This document shows positions 18,119 to 26,543 of a stretch of DNA of 64,000 nucleotides, piece after piece. The notes beneath the pieces are model-generated. The model saw only the letters and a list, made by a program, of their open reading frames with translations, was not told the DNA's origin and searched no databases. Source of the DNA: Acidicapsa dinghuensis. Its GTDB lineage: Bacteria; Acidobacteriota; Terriglobia; Terriglobales; Acidobacteriaceae. The DNA lies in NCBI RefSeq assembly GCF_025685685.1, contig NZ_JAGSYH010000005.1:620001-684000 (forward strand), read 5' to 3'. The position numbers and the translations under genes were made by a program. Numbering within the stretch: the first letter of the stretch is position 1; the number at the start of each line of letters is the position of its first letter.

Positions 18119-19576
18119 TTATTTTCCGATGCAAAAGGTGCTGAAAATGAGGTTTAGCACGTCATCCGGTGTGGTCTGGCCGGTGAGCGAATCAAGCGCC
18201 CATAGTGCGCGGTAGAGATCGAGCAGCACCATCTCATGAGGGATGTTGTTTGTGGCGGCGGCTGAGGCTGCGTCGAGTCCTTCGATGGCCTGGGTGACGG
18301 CGCGATGATGGCGCAGGCTGGTGAGCATGCCGGGCTCTGCCGCTGCGCCGCCGGTTGCGAGTTTGAGGATGGCCTCGCGCAGCTCGGCTATGCCCTGACC
18401 AGTTACTGCAGAGGTCGGGATCACGGGCAGATCAACGTGCGCCAGCAATGCGGGCTCGGATGATTCGATTCCGGCGGCCAAGGTGTCTTCTGTGTCGGGG
18501 TCGAGGAGATCGCATTTGTTCCAGGCAATCAATGCAGAGCGACCTTCAAGACTGTTGAGAATCGTGCGGTCTTCCTCATGCAGATGACCTGCCGGGCCAA
18601 TCTCCGAGGCGTCAATGACGACCAGCACGATTGCCGCGTCGGCGAGCGCCTGGCGGCTGCGCACAATGCCCAGCCGTTCGGCTTCGTCCACAGCTTCACG
18701 TAAACCGGCTGTGTCCACAAGTTCCAGCGGAATGCCCCCGAGCGCGATGCGCTCGCTCACAGTATCGCGTGTAGTGCCGGGGATGGCGGTGACGATGGCG
18801 CGGTCGCGCTCGACGAGAGCGTTAAAGACCGAGCTCTTGCCTGCGTTGGGACGGCCTACGATGGCGAGTGTAAGTCCGTCGTGCAGCACGCGCCCGTGGG
18901 TGAAGGTAGCCTCAAGCTCAGTGAGCGGTGGGCGGATCGCCCCAATGCGCCGCTGAATCTCCCGCTCCGGCGCAACCGACACATCGTCCTCGGCGAAGTC
19001 GATACCGGCTTCGAGCAACGCGATCAGTTCCAACAATGCATGCTTCGACGGCATGACGCGTGCGCTGAGCGCGCCGCCCATCTGGCTGGCAGCCAGACGC
19101 GCCTGAGCGAGTGTCTGTGCGTCGATCAGGTCACGTACCGCCTCGGCCTGCGTCAGATCGATCTTGCCCGCAATAAATGCGCGTTGCGTGAATTCCCCTG
19201 GCTCGGCCAGCCGCGCGCCCAGAGTAAGCGCCTGCCGCAACAACAGGTCGAGCACAACCGGCGAACCATGCGAGGCGATCTCCACCAGATCTTCAGCAGT
19301 GTAGGAGTTGGGAGCGGCAAAGAAGGTGACGACTGCTTCGTCAATGCGGCTTTGAGTGTCATCTTCATCAGCAGTTGGGTCCAGCACTTCGGCGAAGCGG
19401 GCTCGCGCGTGCTCCAGCGGTCCGCGCAGGCGCACCAGCTGCTCTGCGATGGTTGTGGACTCTGGGCCACTCAGCCGGACAATGCCGATGCCGCCACGGC
19501 CCGGTGGTGTAGACACGGCGGCGATGGTGTCAACGGCTGCACTGGCGGCGCTGTTGTTTAGTAAGGGATCGGACAC
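18119..19576 (-). CDS. mnmE: tRNA modification GTPase MnmE
   Basis: A 485-residue GTPase that, with MnmG, forms the cmnm5U34 modification of tRNA. The N-terminal folate-binding domain carries TPPGRGGIGIVRLSG. The inserted G domain has Walker A GRPNAGKSS (about residue 220), G2/G3 GTTRDT and DTAGLRE, and G4 NKCD. The protein ends in CIGK, the conserved Cys-containing C-terminus. All landmarks are intact. The neighbouring genes are not translation-related, so it seems to be transcribed alone or with the upstream region. Confidence 0.97.
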   Translation of the reverse strand: MSDPLLNNSAASAAVDTIAAVSTPPGRGGIGIVRLSGPESTTIAEQLVRLRGPLEHARARFAEVLDPTADEDDTQSRIDEAVVTFFAAPNSYTAEDLVEIASHGSPVVLDLLLRQALTLGARLAEPGEFTQRAFIAGKIDLTQAEAVRDLIDAQTLAQARLAASQMGGALSARVMPSKHALLELIALLEAGIDFAEDDVSVAPEREIQRRIGAIRPPLTELEATFTHGRVLHDGLTLAIVGRPNAGKSSVFNALVERDRAIVTAIPGTTRDTVSERIALGGIPLELVDTAGLREAVDEAERLGIVRSRQALADAAIVLVVIDASEIGPAGHLHEEDRTILNSLEGRSALIAWNKCDLLDPDTEDTLAAGIESSEPALLAHVDLPVIPTSAVTGQGIAELREAILKLATGGAAAEPGMLTSLRHHRAVTQAIEGLDAASAAATNNIPHEMVLLDLYRALWALDSLTGQTTPDDVLNLIFSTFCIGK

Positions 19577-19637
19577 TCTGTCATTGTAGGCAATCGGCCT
19601 TCAGCAATTACTCTGGAGACATGCGAGACGAAACGAA

Positions 19638-20378
19638 ATGAAGGCGACTCACCTCGAGTTCCGTTTGCGGCTATGGATCAGCGTTGCCATCCTGTTCCTC
19701 GGCTTCTGGGCGCCATGGATTGAGTGGTTTCAGCTTGGCAGCCGCACCACGGCTTGGCTGTGGCTCGGGTTTCAACTAAGCCGCATTGGGATTCCAGCGA
19801 GCAGCGCGATTCAGGTCGCAACGGCCATTGCAATTGCGGCTGCGGCCATTGCAGTAGTTCTTCGTGTCTGGGCATCGGCCTACCTGGGGCACAGTGTCGT
19901 GACAAACTCTGAGATGAAGGCTGGAGCTGTCATGGCCGATGGCCCTTTCCGGCACGTGCGCAATCCACTTTATATCGGCAGCATGTTGATGAACGTAGCC
20001 ATCGTCATGCTGATGCCGCCCTCGGGCGCTCTGGTGGCGCTGGTGCTTATCGGCCTGTTTGTACTGCGCTTGATCTTCGGCGAAGAGGCTTTTCTCAGCG
20101 CGCAGCTTGGCCAGCCCTACCTTGACTACTGCAAAGCTGTGCCGCGTCTTTTTCCCGCGTTGCGCAGCCGTGTGCCCAAAGGCGGTCAGAGGCCGCAGTG
20201 GGTGCGCGCTGCGCTTTCTGAGTTGACCCCGATTGGCGTGCTGGTGAGTTTTGCGGCGCTGAGCTGGCAATACAACGCCCAGTTGCTTATACGCGCCGTC
20301 CTGATCAGCTTTGGCGTTTCGCTGGTGGTGCGGGCGATGATGACGTCTGCCAATACGCCCGCGCAGCCGGTTGCTTAA
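19638..20378 (+). CDS. Isoprenylcysteine carboxyl methyltransferase-like membrane protein
   Basis: A 246-residue membrane protein with about six hydrophobic segments. The core motif GPFRHVRNPLYIGSML and the downstream GEEAFLSAQLGQPYLDYCKAVPRLFP are those of the ICMT/PEMT family, which methylates membrane-embedded small or isoprenoid substrates. A basic loop (RSRVPKGGQRPQWVR) and two more membrane segments follow the core, longer than minimal members. The substrate is unknown. The gene's stop overlaps the stop of the convergent DoxX-like gene by four bases. Confidence 0.82.
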   Translation: MKATHLEFRLRLWISVAILFLGFWAPWIEWFQLGSRTTAWLWLGFQLSRIGIPASSAIQVATAIAIAAAAIAVVLRVWASAYLGHSVVTNSEMKAGAVMADGPFRHVRNPLYIGSMLMNVAIVMLMPPSGALVALVLIGLFVLRLIFGEEAFLSAQLGQPYLDYCKAVPRLFPALRSRVPKGGQRPQWVRAALSELTPIGVLVSFAALSWQYNAQLLIRAVLISFGVSLVVRAMMTSANTPAQPVA

Positions 20379-20755
20379 GACTTGGCGGCGAAGATGCCGT
20401 TAAATGCCGCGCGATGCCGGAAGAAGATGATGAACCAGCAGACCGTGACAAAGATGCCGGGCCCAATGGCAGCGGGCGCCATGAACCCATGGAACATGAG
20501 GATATTCACAATGACCGGCGCGATGAATGTGAGAGCCAGCGGCACGAACCGGTTGACGAGAAAGAGCACCGCTGTGAACACCTGGATGCCGGAGACGACG
20601 AGCAGATAGGGCGTGGCGCTTAACGCCTCAACATAGTTCTTGGCGGCGCCGGGTGGCATCGGCGGCTCCGGGATGAAGTGCAGGAAGCCATTCAGGCCGA
20701 AGACGAGAAAGGTAAGCCCGATCAGGATGCGGGCGATGATGGAAAGGATCTTCAT
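20375..20755 (-). CDS. DoxX-like small membrane protein
   Basis: A 126-residue protein with four hydrophobic helices. It starts MKILSIIARILIGLTFLVFG and has the conserved GLNGFLHFIPEPPMPPGAAK stretch, followed by a segment near LLVVSGIQVFTAVLFL. This is the DoxX/SURF4-like family of unknown biochemical function. The ATG at 20755 is chosen because AGGAGGA lies just upstream (TCCTCCT on the plus strand). Its end overlaps that of the convergent methyltransferase-like gene. Confidence 0.82.
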   Translation of the reverse strand: MKILSIIARILIGLTFLVFGLNGFLHFIPEPPMPPGAAKNYVEALSATPYLLVVSGIQVFTAVLFLVNRFVPLALTFIAPVIVNILMFHGFMAPAAIGPGIFVTVCWFIIFFRHRAAFNGIFAAKS

Positions 20756-20887
20756 GGACAAATCCTCCTCTGGGAATCTGGCTCTGGAATCCGGCGAACG
20801 ATGCATGGCAGCCGGCAGAGCTGGGTTTTCTCAATAGAGACAGCAGCGTTGGCTAAAGTCGCAAAATTTAACAACAGATGTCGTTTA

Positions 20888-20923
20888 AGTCGGCGTGAGG
20901 TTTCTACGAAGCTTTCGCCGACT
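20888..20923 (+). other. Imperfectly spaced inverted repeat upstream of the Gfo/Idh gene
   Basis: AGTCGGCG and CGCCGACT form an 8-bp stem with a 20-base loop, ending 41 bases before the oxidoreductase ATG. It would lie in the 5' leader of that gene. The function is not known. Confidence 0.35.
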
Positions 20924-20963
20924 CCACAATGTGGCCCCGACGCCACGATATCTTGAGGAGAGT

Positions 20964-22064
20964 ATGGAAGGGAATCAAAAGACGATTCAGGTTGGACTGA
21001 TCGGCTATGGCTATGCCGGCAAAACATTTCACGCGCCTCTGATTCGCACTGTTTCGGGACTGGAGCTTACGGTGGTTGGCTCAAGCCGCCGCGATACGGT
21101 GCAGGCCGACCTGCCTGGAGTCGCGATCTGCCCGCCTACGGAAGTGACCTCGCACCCAGATGTCGATCTCGTCGTGGTGGCTACGCCCAATGACAGCCAC
21201 GAGCCGCTGGCCACTGCTGCCATGCGAGCAGGCAAGCACGTTGTCGTGGACAAGCCGTTTACCGTTACGCTCGACGAGGCGCGGTCGCTGGTGCAGGTCG
21301 CCAAAGAAGAGAAGCGGCTGTTGTCGGTCTTTCAGAATCGTCGTTGGTATAGCGAGGTGCTGGCGACGCGCGAGATCCTTGAGTCCGGCAGGCTGGGGCA
21401 TGTGTCGCACTACGAGTGCCACATGGATCGCTTTCGGCCCAACGTTCGTAAGCGCTGGCGCGAAGAGCCGGGGCCGGGCGCGGGTCTGTGGTTTGACCTG
21501 GGGCCACACTTGATAGATCAGTCGTTGCATCTGTTTGGCATGCCGGATTCCGTGCAGGCGAGCTTCGCGATTCTGCGCGAAGGTGGTCAGACCGATGACT
21601 GGGCGCACATTCAGCTCAACTACAAGGCCCTGCGTGTCATTCTGCATGCGTCGCTGCTGGTCTCAGGCGGCGGCCCGCGTTCAATTCTGCACGGTACGGT
21701 TGCCAGTTGGGCCAAATATGGTGGCGATCCGCAGGAAGCGCAGTTGATCGCAGGCATGCTGCCCACTGATCCCGGTTATGGCGTGGATAACGATCCGGGA
21801 GTGCTCTTTGATGGCGCTACGGGTGCGAAGACAGAGATCGCAGTGCCGCTCGGCGATCAGCGCCCTTACTACGCTGGCGTGCGCGACGCCATTCTCAACG
21901 GCAAGCCTGCGCCCATCTCTGGAGAACACGGTGTCGCAATCATGGCGATTCTGCTGGCGACATTTGCAGCGGGGCGCGAGGGGCGCGTGATGCCGATTCC
22001 GCTGACTGAAGAAGAGCGCAGTGCGTGGATAGCTAGTGCTTCCCCAGTCGTGAGAGGTGCGTAA
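20964..22064 (+). CDS. Gfo/Idh/MocA family oxidoreductase
   Basis: A 366-residue NAD(P)-dependent sugar or inositol-type dehydrogenase. The Rossmann motif is VGLIGYGYAGKTFHAPL (residues 9-25). The catalytic lysine is in VDKPFTVT, corresponding to the EKP motif of the family, and the C-terminal domain has GLWFDLGPHLIDQSLHLFG with the conserved D and H. ATG 20964 is chosen because TGAGGAGAG precedes it and it places the Rossmann motif near the N-terminus. The substrate cannot be inferred from the neighbours. Its last 32 bases overlap the convergent DUF4260 gene. Confidence 0.9.
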   Translation: MEGNQKTIQVGLIGYGYAGKTFHAPLIRTVSGLELTVVGSSRRDTVQADLPGVAICPPTEVTSHPDVDLVVVATPNDSHEPLATAAMRAGKHVVVDKPFTVTLDEARSLVQVAKEEKRLLSVFQNRRWYSEVLATREILESGRLGHVSHYECHMDRFRPNVRKRWREEPGPGAGLWFDLGPHLIDQSLHLFGMPDSVQASFAILREGGQTDDWAHIQLNYKALRVILHASLLVSGGGPRSILHGTVASWAKYGGDPQEAQLIAGMLPTDPGYGVDNDPGVLFDGATGAKTEIAVPLGDQRPYYAGVRDAILNGKPAPISGEHGVAIMAILLATFAAGREGRVMPIPLTEEERSAWIASASPVVRGA

Positions 22065-22437
22065 AGCCAAAGCCTGCGGGATATTTCAAGCCGTATCCCA
22101 AGGAACGATCGACGCCGATGTGGTTGCACCACAGGAATGCATAAGGAAGCAGTGTGTTCTTATGCAGCAGAATTGCAACCGCTGCGAGCATGATCGGTGA
22201 TAGATACGTGTGCATCGCGTTGTAGCAAAGGGCTCCGAGCCGGGGACCGGCGAGATAGCCAAGCATCGAAAGATCCGGCACAAGCCATAGCGCGGCAAAG
22301 AGCCACCAGCTTGCGCCGGCATGCGCGTATAGCGCCGCGCTGATCGCTACTGCTGCCAGACCTTCGAGGCGCAGCAAAGTAACCACTGGCCGGCGTGCGG
22401 CAGGACTTTCCAGTATCGGCTGATCAGGAGATGTCAT
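22033..22437 (-). CDS. DUF4260 family membrane protein
   Basis: A 134-residue protein with about four hydrophobic segments. It shows the DUF4260 pattern: LLRLEGLAAVAIS, WWLFAALWLVPDLSMLGY, YNAMHTYLSP and WCNHIGVDRSLGYGLKYP, followed by a short TH(L)GR-like tail (FTHLSRLGKH). The function is unknown. The 3' end overlaps the convergent oxidoreductase gene by 32 bases, so both products are likely real and the overlap shows tight packing. Confidence 0.85.
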   Translation of the reverse strand: MTSPDQPILESPAARRPVVTLLRLEGLAAVAISAALYAHAGASWWLFAALWLVPDLSMLGYLAGPRLGALCYNAMHTYLSPIMLAAVAILLHKNTLLPYAFLWCNHIGVDRSLGYGLKYPAGFGFTHLSRLGKH

Positions 22438-22483
22438 GGCGTATTGGACAGCTCTGCTGAAGCTTTAGGGCTTCAACTCTGTT

Positions 22484-22518
22484 GGGGCAAAATAAAGGGC
22501 GCACCCGAAGGTGCGCCC
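22484..22518 (-). terminator. Strong intrinsic terminator of the HU gene
   Basis: Read on the minus strand, the stem GGGCGCACC / GGTGCGCCC (22510-22518 and 22497-22505) closes a TTCG tetraloop (C-UUCG-G) and is followed by TTTATTTT. It lies 20 bases after the HU stop codon. Confidence 0.9.
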
Positions 22519-22537
22519 CTCCTTGCAATGTATCGAA

Positions 22538-22834
22538 CTACTTCTTGGTGGGCGCGATCGCGTCCTTGGCAGCCTTGGCGACGCGGAACTTCACAACGGT
22601 CTTTGCCTTGATCTTGATGGCTGCGCCGGTCTGCGGGTTGCGGCCCACGCGGGCCTTGCGCTCGGCTTTCACCAGACGGCCGATGCCGGGGATGATGAAT
22701 ACGCCGTTCTTCTTCGTTTCCTTCACCGCGGTCTCCGACAGGAGATCGAGGAAGGCGCCAACCTGCTTGTTGGTCAGTTCCAGCTTCTCAGCCATTTGGC
22801 GGATCAGAGCTGTCTTGGTCAATCCAGTTGCCAT
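22538..22834 (-). CDS. hup: HU-family DNA-binding protein
   Basis: A 98-residue histone-like nucleoid protein. It begins MATGLTKTALIRQMAEKLEL. The arm motif GIGRLVKAERKARVGRNPQTG is the DNA-grasping beta-ribbon of HU/IHF, and the C-terminus is Lys/Ala-rich (AKAAKDAIAPTKK). It forms dimers that bend DNA. It sits alone, with a strong terminator after it and an AT-rich upstream region, which suggests a single-gene, well-expressed transcript. Confidence 0.95.
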   Translation of the reverse strand: MATGLTKTALIRQMAEKLELTNKQVGAFLDLLSETAVKETKKNGVFIIPGIGRLVKAERKARVGRNPQTGAAIKIKAKTVVKFRVAKAAKDAIAPTKK

Positions 22835-23094
22835 TGAGTGTTTCCTCCAATGTTTGCCTGTTCAGGCGTCATTCTGTTGCCAGATTCCGTTGTCGGGATT
22901 CTCGATCTGTCACCGCGGGCGCTGCGCTTTGGACCCAGTTCCTTATACGCAATTCGCCAGTGTTGACGCGGGTTTCGAAAAACCTCAAGCGAAAACCTAC
23001 GATGCCTACCTTGCTTCTTTTAGACGTATAAAGTCAACGGGAAAAGCCATATTTCCACAGGTTTTTATGGGTTTTGTGCCGAAAAAGTCTGTTT

Positions 23095-23889
23095 TTAGCG
23101 GTTTTTTAAGGTTTTTGGACCCTGCCGCAACCCGAAAAGCACCGTTTTGCGCGGCTTCTCGCGTTCTTCAAGACTGGCCGCGATGGGCGTATTCAAGGCA
23201 GCAATGATCGGCGCGGCAAGCTTGAAATGGCGGATAATTTCGTCTGCGAACTTGGGCTCAAGCGCAGCCGTTGCGGGCAGCGTCGTGGCCAGTCCCCATT
23301 GCTTTCCACGGATCAGGTCCATCGCCGGATGATCGGCGGGAAAGCCCTTGGGAGGACGCGTGAGCGCGTTGTTTTCGAACTCGCGAAAGGCCTTGCGCAC
23401 GGCAGCTTTGTTGATTAGTTTGCGAAACGCTTCATGGTTATCGAGGAACCAGTGACGGATGGCCGCGAGTTGTTCCTTCTCCGGCATGTAAGCTCCCGCG
23501 GCGATCACGACATCTTTGGGTGAGACATGGAAGTAGTAGCCTGCGCCAGAGGTTTTGTCGAGGCCGGTATGCGTCCACCACGCGCCAAGGTGGTCTTTGT
23601 AGGGGCGCTTGTCGTTGGAGAAGCGCGTATCGCGGTAGATGCGGAAGAGAGATTTTTCCGCTGGGCGAACATGCTCGGGGGCAAAATCCATCATGGCGTC
23701 CGTCACCTTGCGGATGGCGGCGAGCATTGGTTCTTTGACTTCGGCTTCATAGGCAGCTTTGTTGGCGTTGAACCACTCGCGTGCGGCGACGGGGTCGCCG
23801 TTGTTGAACTTGGCTAGGTTTTTGAGAAAGGCTATGCCTTCTTTGCGGAAGTAGGGCTGTGCGGATGGGGTTTTTGCTGCGCTACGCAT
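23095..23889 (-). CDS. DUF2461 (TIGR02453) family protein
   Basis: A protein of 264 residues. It shows the DUF2461 pattern: a long N-terminal helical region with AREWFNANKAAYE, then SLFRIYRDTRFSNDKRPYKDHLGAWW in the centre, and YYFHVSPKDVVIAAGAYMPEKEQL. The family is widespread and its function is not known. The start is after an upstream AT-rich stretch, and the gene is transcribed towards HU. The C-terminus ends in a basic tail, KPRKTVLFGLRQGPKTLKNR. Confidence 0.88.
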   Translation of the reverse strand: MRSAAKTPSAQPYFRKEGIAFLKNLAKFNNGDPVAAREWFNANKAAYEAEVKEPMLAAIRKVTDAMMDFAPEHVRPAEKSLFRIYRDTRFSNDKRPYKDHLGAWWTHTGLDKTSGAGYYFHVSPKDVVIAAGAYMPEKEQLAAIRHWFLDNHEAFRKLINKAAVRKAFREFENNALTRPPKGFPADHPAMDLIRGKQWGLATTLPATAALEPKFADEIIRHFKLAAPIIAALNTPIAASLEEREKPRKTVLFGLRQGPKTLKNR

Positions 23890-23925
23890 ACGAAACGGAG
23901 TTTAGCAGGATGGCGAGATTGCCGC

Positions 23926-24591
23926 TTACTTCATCGTGCTAGCAGAACGCTGGGATTCCGAGGCAATTTGTTCATCTGTCAGGCAGGCGAGACGAACAAA
24001 TGTTTCGAGCTGATCATTGGCGATTGCGGGAATGTACCGCTGATACTCGTCGTTCCAGGATGGCTCATCATTCAGAACAAGGAGAAACTCGAGGTCCGAT
24101 GTGGTTGGAAGCCAACGCCACAACCAAACTTTAATATCCGACGCTGCGCGCAAAAGATCACGCTGACCAGCGATGACTTCTCGTGCGATCTGACGCGTGA
24201 TGATGAGTTTAGCTGTGACCTCAGAGAGAGGCCATCTCACTCCCAGTTCTTGGAAGGCTTTGCTGACCAGCGGTTCCACATCGGCAGTGGAGTTGACGTT
24301 CATCTCTCCAGCGAGCCGTATTAAGGTTGGAGTTTCGTATCCCGCTTCGAGCAAATCCGCGGCAAGAGCGGGCATCTGTTCTCCGTATAAACCATCACTG
24401 ATCCAGCGCGCGGCTAACAGGAGCGGTGTCAGCGGAGGATCGGGCGGTGGAACGTTAGAGCGATCAAGCTCCTTAAATGCCTTCGTGGAAGTTCCGTCTA
24501 GAAGGTGTGTTCTTTCAGGCGAAGCTATCTCCAAATGAAGCGAGAGCGGTTCGCTTTGTGCATTGAGGAGTTTGAGGAGGCGGCGAAGCAT
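23926..24591 (-). CDS. Conserved-looking hypothetical protein
   Basis: A 221-residue soluble protein that I do not recognise. It is acidic and mostly helical by composition, with no signal peptide or membrane segment. A Pro-rich linker (NVPPPDPPLTPL) separates an N-terminal part (MLRRLLKLLNAQ...) from a helical central part with MPALAADLLEAGYETPTLIRLAGEMN, and a Trp-rich stretch KVWLWRWLPTTSD. It stands between ruvA and DUF2461 on the same strand, 32 bases after ruvA, so it may be cotranscribed with ruvA. No catalytic motif can be pointed to, and an immunity- or regulatory-type role is possible but unsupported. Confidence 0.72.
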   Translation of the reverse strand: MLRRLLKLLNAQSEPLSLHLEIASPERTHLLDGTSTKAFKELDRSNVPPPDPPLTPLLLAARWISDGLYGEQMPALAADLLEAGYETPTLIRLAGEMNVNSTADVEPLVSKAFQELGVRWPLSEVTAKLIITRQIAREVIAGQRDLLRAASDIKVWLWRWLPTTSDLEFLLVLNDEPSWNDEYQRYIPAIANDQLETFVRLACLTDEQIASESQRSASTMK

Positions 24592-24623
24592 TGTTTAGGC
24601 AGAATAGTCAGTTGAAGCGATAA

Positions 24624-25214
24624 TCAGCGAATCACCTTCAACGCAGTCCGGAAGAGCGCATCGAAATCCGCTCCAAGCACAGGATCCTTTTCGACCGCGT
24701 GCTGCACAGCCTTTTCCGCCGCCTGGCGCTGGTACCCAAGGTTAGTGAGAGCGCTCAACACATCCTCGACGGCAACGCCCTTGGCTATGGCGGGAGCCGG
24801 AGCTGCCGCGAAATCGTCCAGCTTGTCCTTCAGTTCCAGCACCAGCCGCTCAGCGAGTTTCTTGCCGACGCCGGGAATTCGCGTAAGCGAGGTATGGTCC
24901 TGCGCACGGATGGCGGAGACAGCCCGCTCCGGCGAGAGACCGCTGAGCAGTGTAATGGCCAGCTTGGAGCCGACACCGGTGACGGTAATCAGCCGTTCAA
25001 AAAGCCGTTTTTCGTCGCGCTCCAGGAAGCCGAAAAGTGCAATCTGGTCTTCGCGTACCTGGGTATGGACATGCAGCGCCGCCTCGGCGCCGACCGAGGG
25101 AAGGGCTGTGAAAGTGGGTACGGAGATGGTTACGTCATAGCCCACGCCGCCTGCCTCGACGATGGCCTGGCCGGGCTGCTTGTGAATCAGCTTTCCGCGA
25201 AGATGAGCGATCAT
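24624..25214 (-). CDS. ruvA: Holliday junction branch migration protein RuvA
   Basis: A 196-residue protein of the RuvABC complex that binds Holliday junctions as a tetramer. It begins MIAHLRGKLIHKQPG with the OB-fold N-terminal domain, carries the two helix-hairpin-helix motifs (TVTGVGSKLAITLLSG and LTRIPGVGKKLAERLVLELKDKL), and ends in the RuvB-binding three-helix domain (VLSALTNLGYQRQAAEKAVQ). The length fits the family. ruvB and ruvC are not next to it. A short perfect hairpin (GCATACGG / CCGTATGC) lies 31 bases upstream. Confidence 0.95.
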   Translation of the reverse strand: MIAHLRGKLIHKQPGQAIVEAGGVGYDVTISVPTFTALPSVGAEAALHVHTQVREDQIALFGFLERDEKRLFERLITVTGVGSKLAITLLSGLSPERAVSAIRAQDHTSLTRIPGVGKKLAERLVLELKDKLDDFAAAPAPAIAKGVAVEDVLSALTNLGYQRQAAEKAVQHAVEKDPVLGADFDALFRTALKVIR

Positions 25215-25244
25215 GCCTGTTCCTGATCCATAAGCATAAGGGAA

Positions 25245-25266
25245 GCATACGGGATGAACCGTATGC
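25245..25266 (-). other. Short hairpin in the ruvA leader
   Basis: GCATACGG and CCGTATGC form a perfect 8-bp stem with a six-base loop, 31 to 52 bases upstream of the ruvA start. It could be an RNA leader structure or an operator. Apart from it, the interval from ruvA to the Ig-like gene (about 290 bases) shows nothing I can name. Confidence 0.4.
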
Positions 25267-25508
25267 CGGCCCCGAAATTGCCCGATCCCGAGCTTCGGTT
25301 TCGCTTACTTTGAGACGAGTTTTCCGTCTGTCAGGTACGTCTCGCACTCGGAAAGGCTCCCATTGGTTGCAGGGCGGCCTCGGAGCGACGGGAAAGCCTG
25401 TCTGATCGCCCTTGCCGGGGCGGGCGGATACAATGAATGCAAAGGCTCAAACATAGCGCGGCGTTCTGATGAGAGTGCGGCGGAGCAAGTTCTCGGGATT
25501 GAGGTTGA

Positions 25509-26543
25509 GTGCGGGTGACACACAGGATCGGTTCGCGCCACTGGGCGCGCAAAGCTAGGATTGCGGCCTGGGCCGTCGTTTCTTCGGTGGCGTTGGCCGC
25601 TTTTCAGTGCGCTTCCCTTCCGGCTTTCGCGCAAGCCTCGCAGATTGCCACCCACACCACACTGACTGCGCAGGCCCACGCCAGCGGAGATCACACCCTG
25701 CTCACGTATAACGTTGCAGTTACGGCGGAGGATGGCACCCCCGCAACCGGGATTGTTCGGCTTGAAGAGCATGGCAAAGCAGTCGCCGCAACCGTGCTTG
25801 ATTCTTCAGGCCATGGTGAAATCCGCGCCGACAATCTGACCGGCGACCACTCTTTGCAGGCCGCGTATGCGGGAGACACGGCACACGCGGCGTCTCAGTC
25901 TGATCTGGTCGCCGTGCATGCCGATGCGACAGCCGCGCCGACCTTCTCGCTGTCGATCAATCCCTCCACCATTACCGTTGCAACTCCCGGCGATGCCGGT
26001 TCGTTGGTTGCGACCATCACGCCTCAAAATGGATTTACCGGTTTCATCAGCTTGTCGTGTTCAGGAACCGGAGGGACGACCAGTACCTCGGGCGGTACGA
26101 CGCTCCCCGTTGGCGTAGGCTGCACCTTTACCCCGGCGAATCTGGAAATTACGGCGAGTACGACTACCGCGACTGCCGACATGGTCCTGCAAACTACGAC
26201 GGGTTCACAGATTGGACAAAACACCAATCCTGAGTCTGGTATGCCGCAGGCTATTTCCAATTCGCGGCCGGTCTTTCTTGCCGTCCTGATTCCAGGTGTA
26301 GGTATTGCTTTCTTCATTGGCCGCAGGCGGAAGGTCTGGATGCGCGCTGGCCTGTTTGTCGTGCTGCTTCTCATCGGGTCATTAGGAATGACCGCGTGCA
26401 ATCCCCGCTACAGCTACCTGAAGCATCAGCCCACCTTTACTGGAACACAGCCGGGAACCTATCCGCTGCTGGTAACGGCACAGACCAGTAATGGCGTGAC
26501 CGCGACCACGCAGTCGGTGAGCCTCACACTCACGGTTCAATAA
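25509..26543 (+). CDS. Exported Ig-like protein with internal lipobox-like stretch
   Basis: A protein of 344 residues starting at GTG. A signal peptide lies at about residues 18-42 (AWAVVSSVALAAFQ ... AFAQA). An Ig-like beta-sandwich follows (residues 48-140, AEDGTPATGIVRLEEHGKAVAA), then a second beta-rich part ending near residue 228. Unusually, a hydrophobic segment (255-270), a basic GRRRK and a second hydrophobic segment ending LIGSLGMTAC (Cys297) come after this, followed by a C-terminal tail GTYPLLVTAQTSNG ... LTLTVQ. Such an internal lipobox-like element recurs in Acidobacteriota Ig-like proteins as I remember them. The function is unknown, possibly adhesion or surface matrix. Confidence 0.8.
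   Translation: MRVTHRIGSRHWARKARIAAWAVVSSVALAAFQCASLPAFAQASQIATHTTLTAQAHASGDHTLLTYNVAVTAEDGTPATGIVRLEEHGKAVAATVLDSSGHGEIRADNLTGDHSLQAAYAGDTAHAASQSDLVAVHADATAAPTFSLSINPSTITVATPGDAGSLVATITPQNGFTGFISLSCSGTGGTTSTSGGTTLPVGVGCTFTPANLEITASTTTATADMVLQTTTGSQIGQNTNPESGMPQAISNSRPVFLAVLIPGVGIAFFIGRRRKVWMRAGLFVVLLLIGSLGMTACNPRYSYLKHQPTFTGTQPGTYPLLVTAQTSNGVTATTQSVSLTLTVQ

Noticed and set aside
22950..23118. Runs of GGTTTTT and related AT-rich repeats between HU and DUF2461
   Set aside because: Irregular spacing and partly inside the DUF2461 end; more likely an AT-rich upstream region than a repeat element.
25305..25772. 155-codon minus-strand frame in the gap before the Ig-like gene
   Set aside because: Half of it is antisense to the Ig-like signal peptide; no recognisable protein features.
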